From: Kiritimatiellia bacterium
GTDB taxonomy: Bacteria > Verrucomicrobiota > Kiritimatiellia > RFP12 > UBA1067
NCBI GenBank assembly: GCA_017628165.1
Contig: JAGBZQ010000022.1
Span: 1-23,630 of the forward strand
DNA length: 23,630 bases
Direction: 5' to 3'
Shown here: in pieces, positions 21,875 to 23,630 of the stretch
How the letters are laid out: each line of letters opens with the position of its first letter
Numbering within the stretch: position 1 is the first letter of the stretch
The notes under the pieces: model-generated
Databases searched by the model: none
Told to the model about the DNA's origin: nothing
The model's input: only the letters and a program-made list of their open reading frames with translations
Program-made: the position numbers and the translations under genes

Positions 21875-23630
21875 TTAGCGATTGGTGGCATATAAGGGCC
21901 CGAAATTCTTGCACGCGCGGTAATCGGCGCCCGTGGGATCGTCAGACGAACCGAAGAGCCCCCAGCAATGCGGCTGATACACCTGCGCCTCATCAACGTT
22001 GTGCATCGCCACAGGGATGCGAAGCATCGCGGCAAGCGTGATCATGTCTGCACCGATGTGACCATAGGAAATCGCGCCGTGATTGGCCGCCCACGCATTC
22101 ATCACAGAATAGACATCCTTGAACGCCCCCTTGCCCGTGAGACGCGGCACAAACCATGTGCAAGGCCATTCAGGATTTGTCCTGAGCATCAGCTTTTCCT
22201 GCTGATCCTTGTCAATCGTGACAGACCATCCTTCTGCAATCTGAAGAACCGGGCCCTGCCCCTTGACAAAAGCGATTCGCGTCATCGTAAGAGGAATCTT
22301 TTCAGGCGTCAAGAATGAACTGGAGAAACCGCCGCCGCGGAAATACTCCACGCCCGCAGGAACCCACTTCGTGGCCTTCATCGTGGCATCGATATCCTTG
22401 GACGTAACCTCCCACCAATTCTTGAAGACGCTCTTGCCCTTCTCCTTCATGCCGCCTGCCGCATCAAGGCAGCAGCTGCCAGAGTTGAGAAGATGAATGA
22501 TACCATCCTTCGCAATCCCCTTGAGCGGCTTGCCGGTGGCACGTTTAACCGCCGCATTTGACCAATATGTGCGCACATCCGCGAACATCTGCGCCTTGTT
22601 TGTAAGAAGCTGCATCATAAGCATGCACACGCCGTTGAGCGCATCATTCTCGGTAGCGACCACCTGCGGCATCTTCGGACCGTTCCAGTCGAAAGAGGAA
22701 TTGGCGAAAGCCTCCATGAAATCACCGTTCGGCCAATGATCCGTCCACTGGCGCTGCCCCTGGAAGCCGGCTGCTATCGCATTACGGCCAACAGCCTCCT
22801 CACCAAAACCCATCTCCGCAAGCTTGGGGTTGCCCACCATCATATCACGGACGATGATCGCCATCTTGACCACATACTCCCAATCACGATCCTTCTCCTC
22901 ACGGGACTTCTGAATCTTCTTGGGATTGTAGTCCTTGCCTTCCCTGCAATTCTTCCTGACCCATGCAATAGCCTTCTCGTACTCATCCTTGTCGTAGATG
23001 CCCTCGCTGATGCGGCGCTCAATTTCGCACATGTCCATATTTTCGGGAGCCATGCCGAAATAATCCTGGAAGAAATCAACGTCCACAAATGAACCAGCGA
23101 TACCCATGGAGGATGTACCGATCGAAAGATAGCTCTTGCCCTTCATCATCGCGACAGCAAGACCAGCCTTCACAAAGCGAAGAATCTTTTCCTTTACATC
23201 CTCGGGGACACTCGTGTCCGTGGCATCCTGCACTTCGCGACCATAGATGCCGTAAGTGGGCATTCCGCGCTGCGCATAACCAGAGAGCATAGCGGCCAGA
23301 TAAACCGCGCCGGGACGCTCCGTGCCATTAAAGCCCCATACCGCCTTCGGGATCGTGGGATCAATATCCATCGTCTCCGTGCCATACGCCCAGCAAGGCG
23401 TAACACTGAGAGAGACGCCCACATTGTTTGCGGCAAACTTGTTGGCGCACTGTGCTGCCTCAAAGCGTCCGCCGATCGTCGTATCGGCGATAACGCATTC
23501 CACACTCGAACCGTCAGGATATTTCAAATTCTCAGAAATCAGCTTGGCGGCAGTTTTCGCCATGTTCATCGTCTGCACTTCAAGCGACTCGCGGACACCA
23601 CGCCTACGACCATCTATAATCGGGCGGATA
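21875..23630 (-). CDS. fucI: L-fucose isomerase, 5' end outside the window
   Basis: The frame stays open to the window edge. The first readable residues, IRPIIDGRRRGVRESLEVQT, align with residues about 11-30 of E. coli FucI, so roughly ten codons are missing and an internal start at MNMAK is not the real one. FucI converts L-fucose (or D-arabinose) to the ketose, the first step of fucose catabolism. Conserved blocks are ECVIADTTIGG, TPCWAYGTETMD, WGFNGTERPGAVYL, VVATENDALNG (catalytic Glu), MFADVRTYW (metal-binding Asp), RLTGKGAFKDVYSVM, and YGHIGADMITLA (metal-binding His). Identity to the E. coli enzyme is high along the full length. Other fuc genes, if linked, lie to the right. Fucose use fits life on mucin or fucosylated plant glycans, for example in a gut. 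Confidence 0.96.
   Translation of the reverse strand, partial: IRPIIDGRRRGVRESLEVQTMNMAKTAAKLISENLKYPDGSSVECVIADTTIGGRFEAAQCANKFAANNVGVSLSVTPCWAYGTETMDIDPTIPKAVWGFNGTERPGAVYLAAMLSGYAQRGMPTYGIYGREVQDATDTSVPEDVKEKILRFVKAGLAVAMMKGKSYLSIGTSSMGIAGSFVDVDFFQDYFGMAPENMDMCEIERRISEGIYDKDEYEKAIAWVRKNCREGKDYNPKKIQKSREEKDRDWEYVVKMAIIVRDMMVGNPKLAEMGFGEEAVGRNAIAAGFQGQRQWTDHWPNGDFMEAFANSSFDWNGPKMPQVVATENDALNGVCMLMMQLLTNKAQMFADVRTYWSNAAVKRATGKPLKGIAKDGIIHLLNSGSCCLDAAGGMKEKGKSVFKNWWEVTSKDIDATMKATKWVPAGVEYFRGGGFSSSFLTPEKIPLTMTRIAFVKGQGPVLQIAEGWSVTIDKDQQEKLMLRTNPEWPCTWFVPRLTGKGAFKDVYSVMNAWAANHGAISYGHIGADMITLAAMLRIPVAMHNVDEAQVYQPHCWGLFGSSDDPTGADYRACKNFGPLYATNR

Overview
The window looks like a piece of chromosome from a Gram-negative bacterium. 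A beta-barrel outer-membrane protein ending in Phe and a sodium/phosphate symporter point to an outer membrane. The single-chain glycyl-tRNA synthetase, the RpiB-GlyA fusion and the gut-type gene set (FucI, surface-glycan transferases) would suit a Planctomycetes-Verrucomicrobia-Chlamydiae relative such as a gut Kiritimatiellae or Lentisphaerae. That placement is inference, not a measured affiliation. Coding density is high, and most genes lie on the minus strand. Several promoters share an extended -10 box, TGnTATAAT.

Positions 1-7158 form one minus-strand run. In transcription order it holds a secreted serine hydrolase, ornithine carbamoyltransferase, an M3 oligopeptidase, an orphan histidine kinase, a fused ribose-5-phosphate isomerase B/serine hydroxymethyltransferase with its own promoter, and the first codons of a probable GTPase. 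Positions 7328-10480 are a divergent pair on the plus strand: an outer-membrane barrel followed 18 bases later by a NptA-type Na+/phosphate symporter with a PhoU-like tail.

Positions 10501-12164 carry three small tandem paralogues on the minus strand. Their length (192, 158 and 192 residues), two-helix layout and shared C-terminal motif recall EspA/SseB/Bsp22-type filament proteins of type III secretion systems. This is the most intriguing part of the window. They lie just downstream of tRNA-Arg(CCG), which itself follows glyS. Next come rlmN, divergent from glyS, and clpB, convergent with rlmN. The ClpB lacks the usual N-terminal domain and has a sigma-54-like -24/-12 element at the right distance upstream.

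Positions 17295-21662 are a compact, AT-richer cassette of five sugar-transferase-like genes of five different families (GT17, GT8, GT2, DUF5672-like and a GT2_5-like protein). They are probably co-transcribed and build or decorate a surface glycan. A strong hairpin separates this cassette from a 5'-truncated L-fucose isomerase gene that runs off the right edge. No CRISPR array, insertion sequence, phage gene or rRNA was seen.
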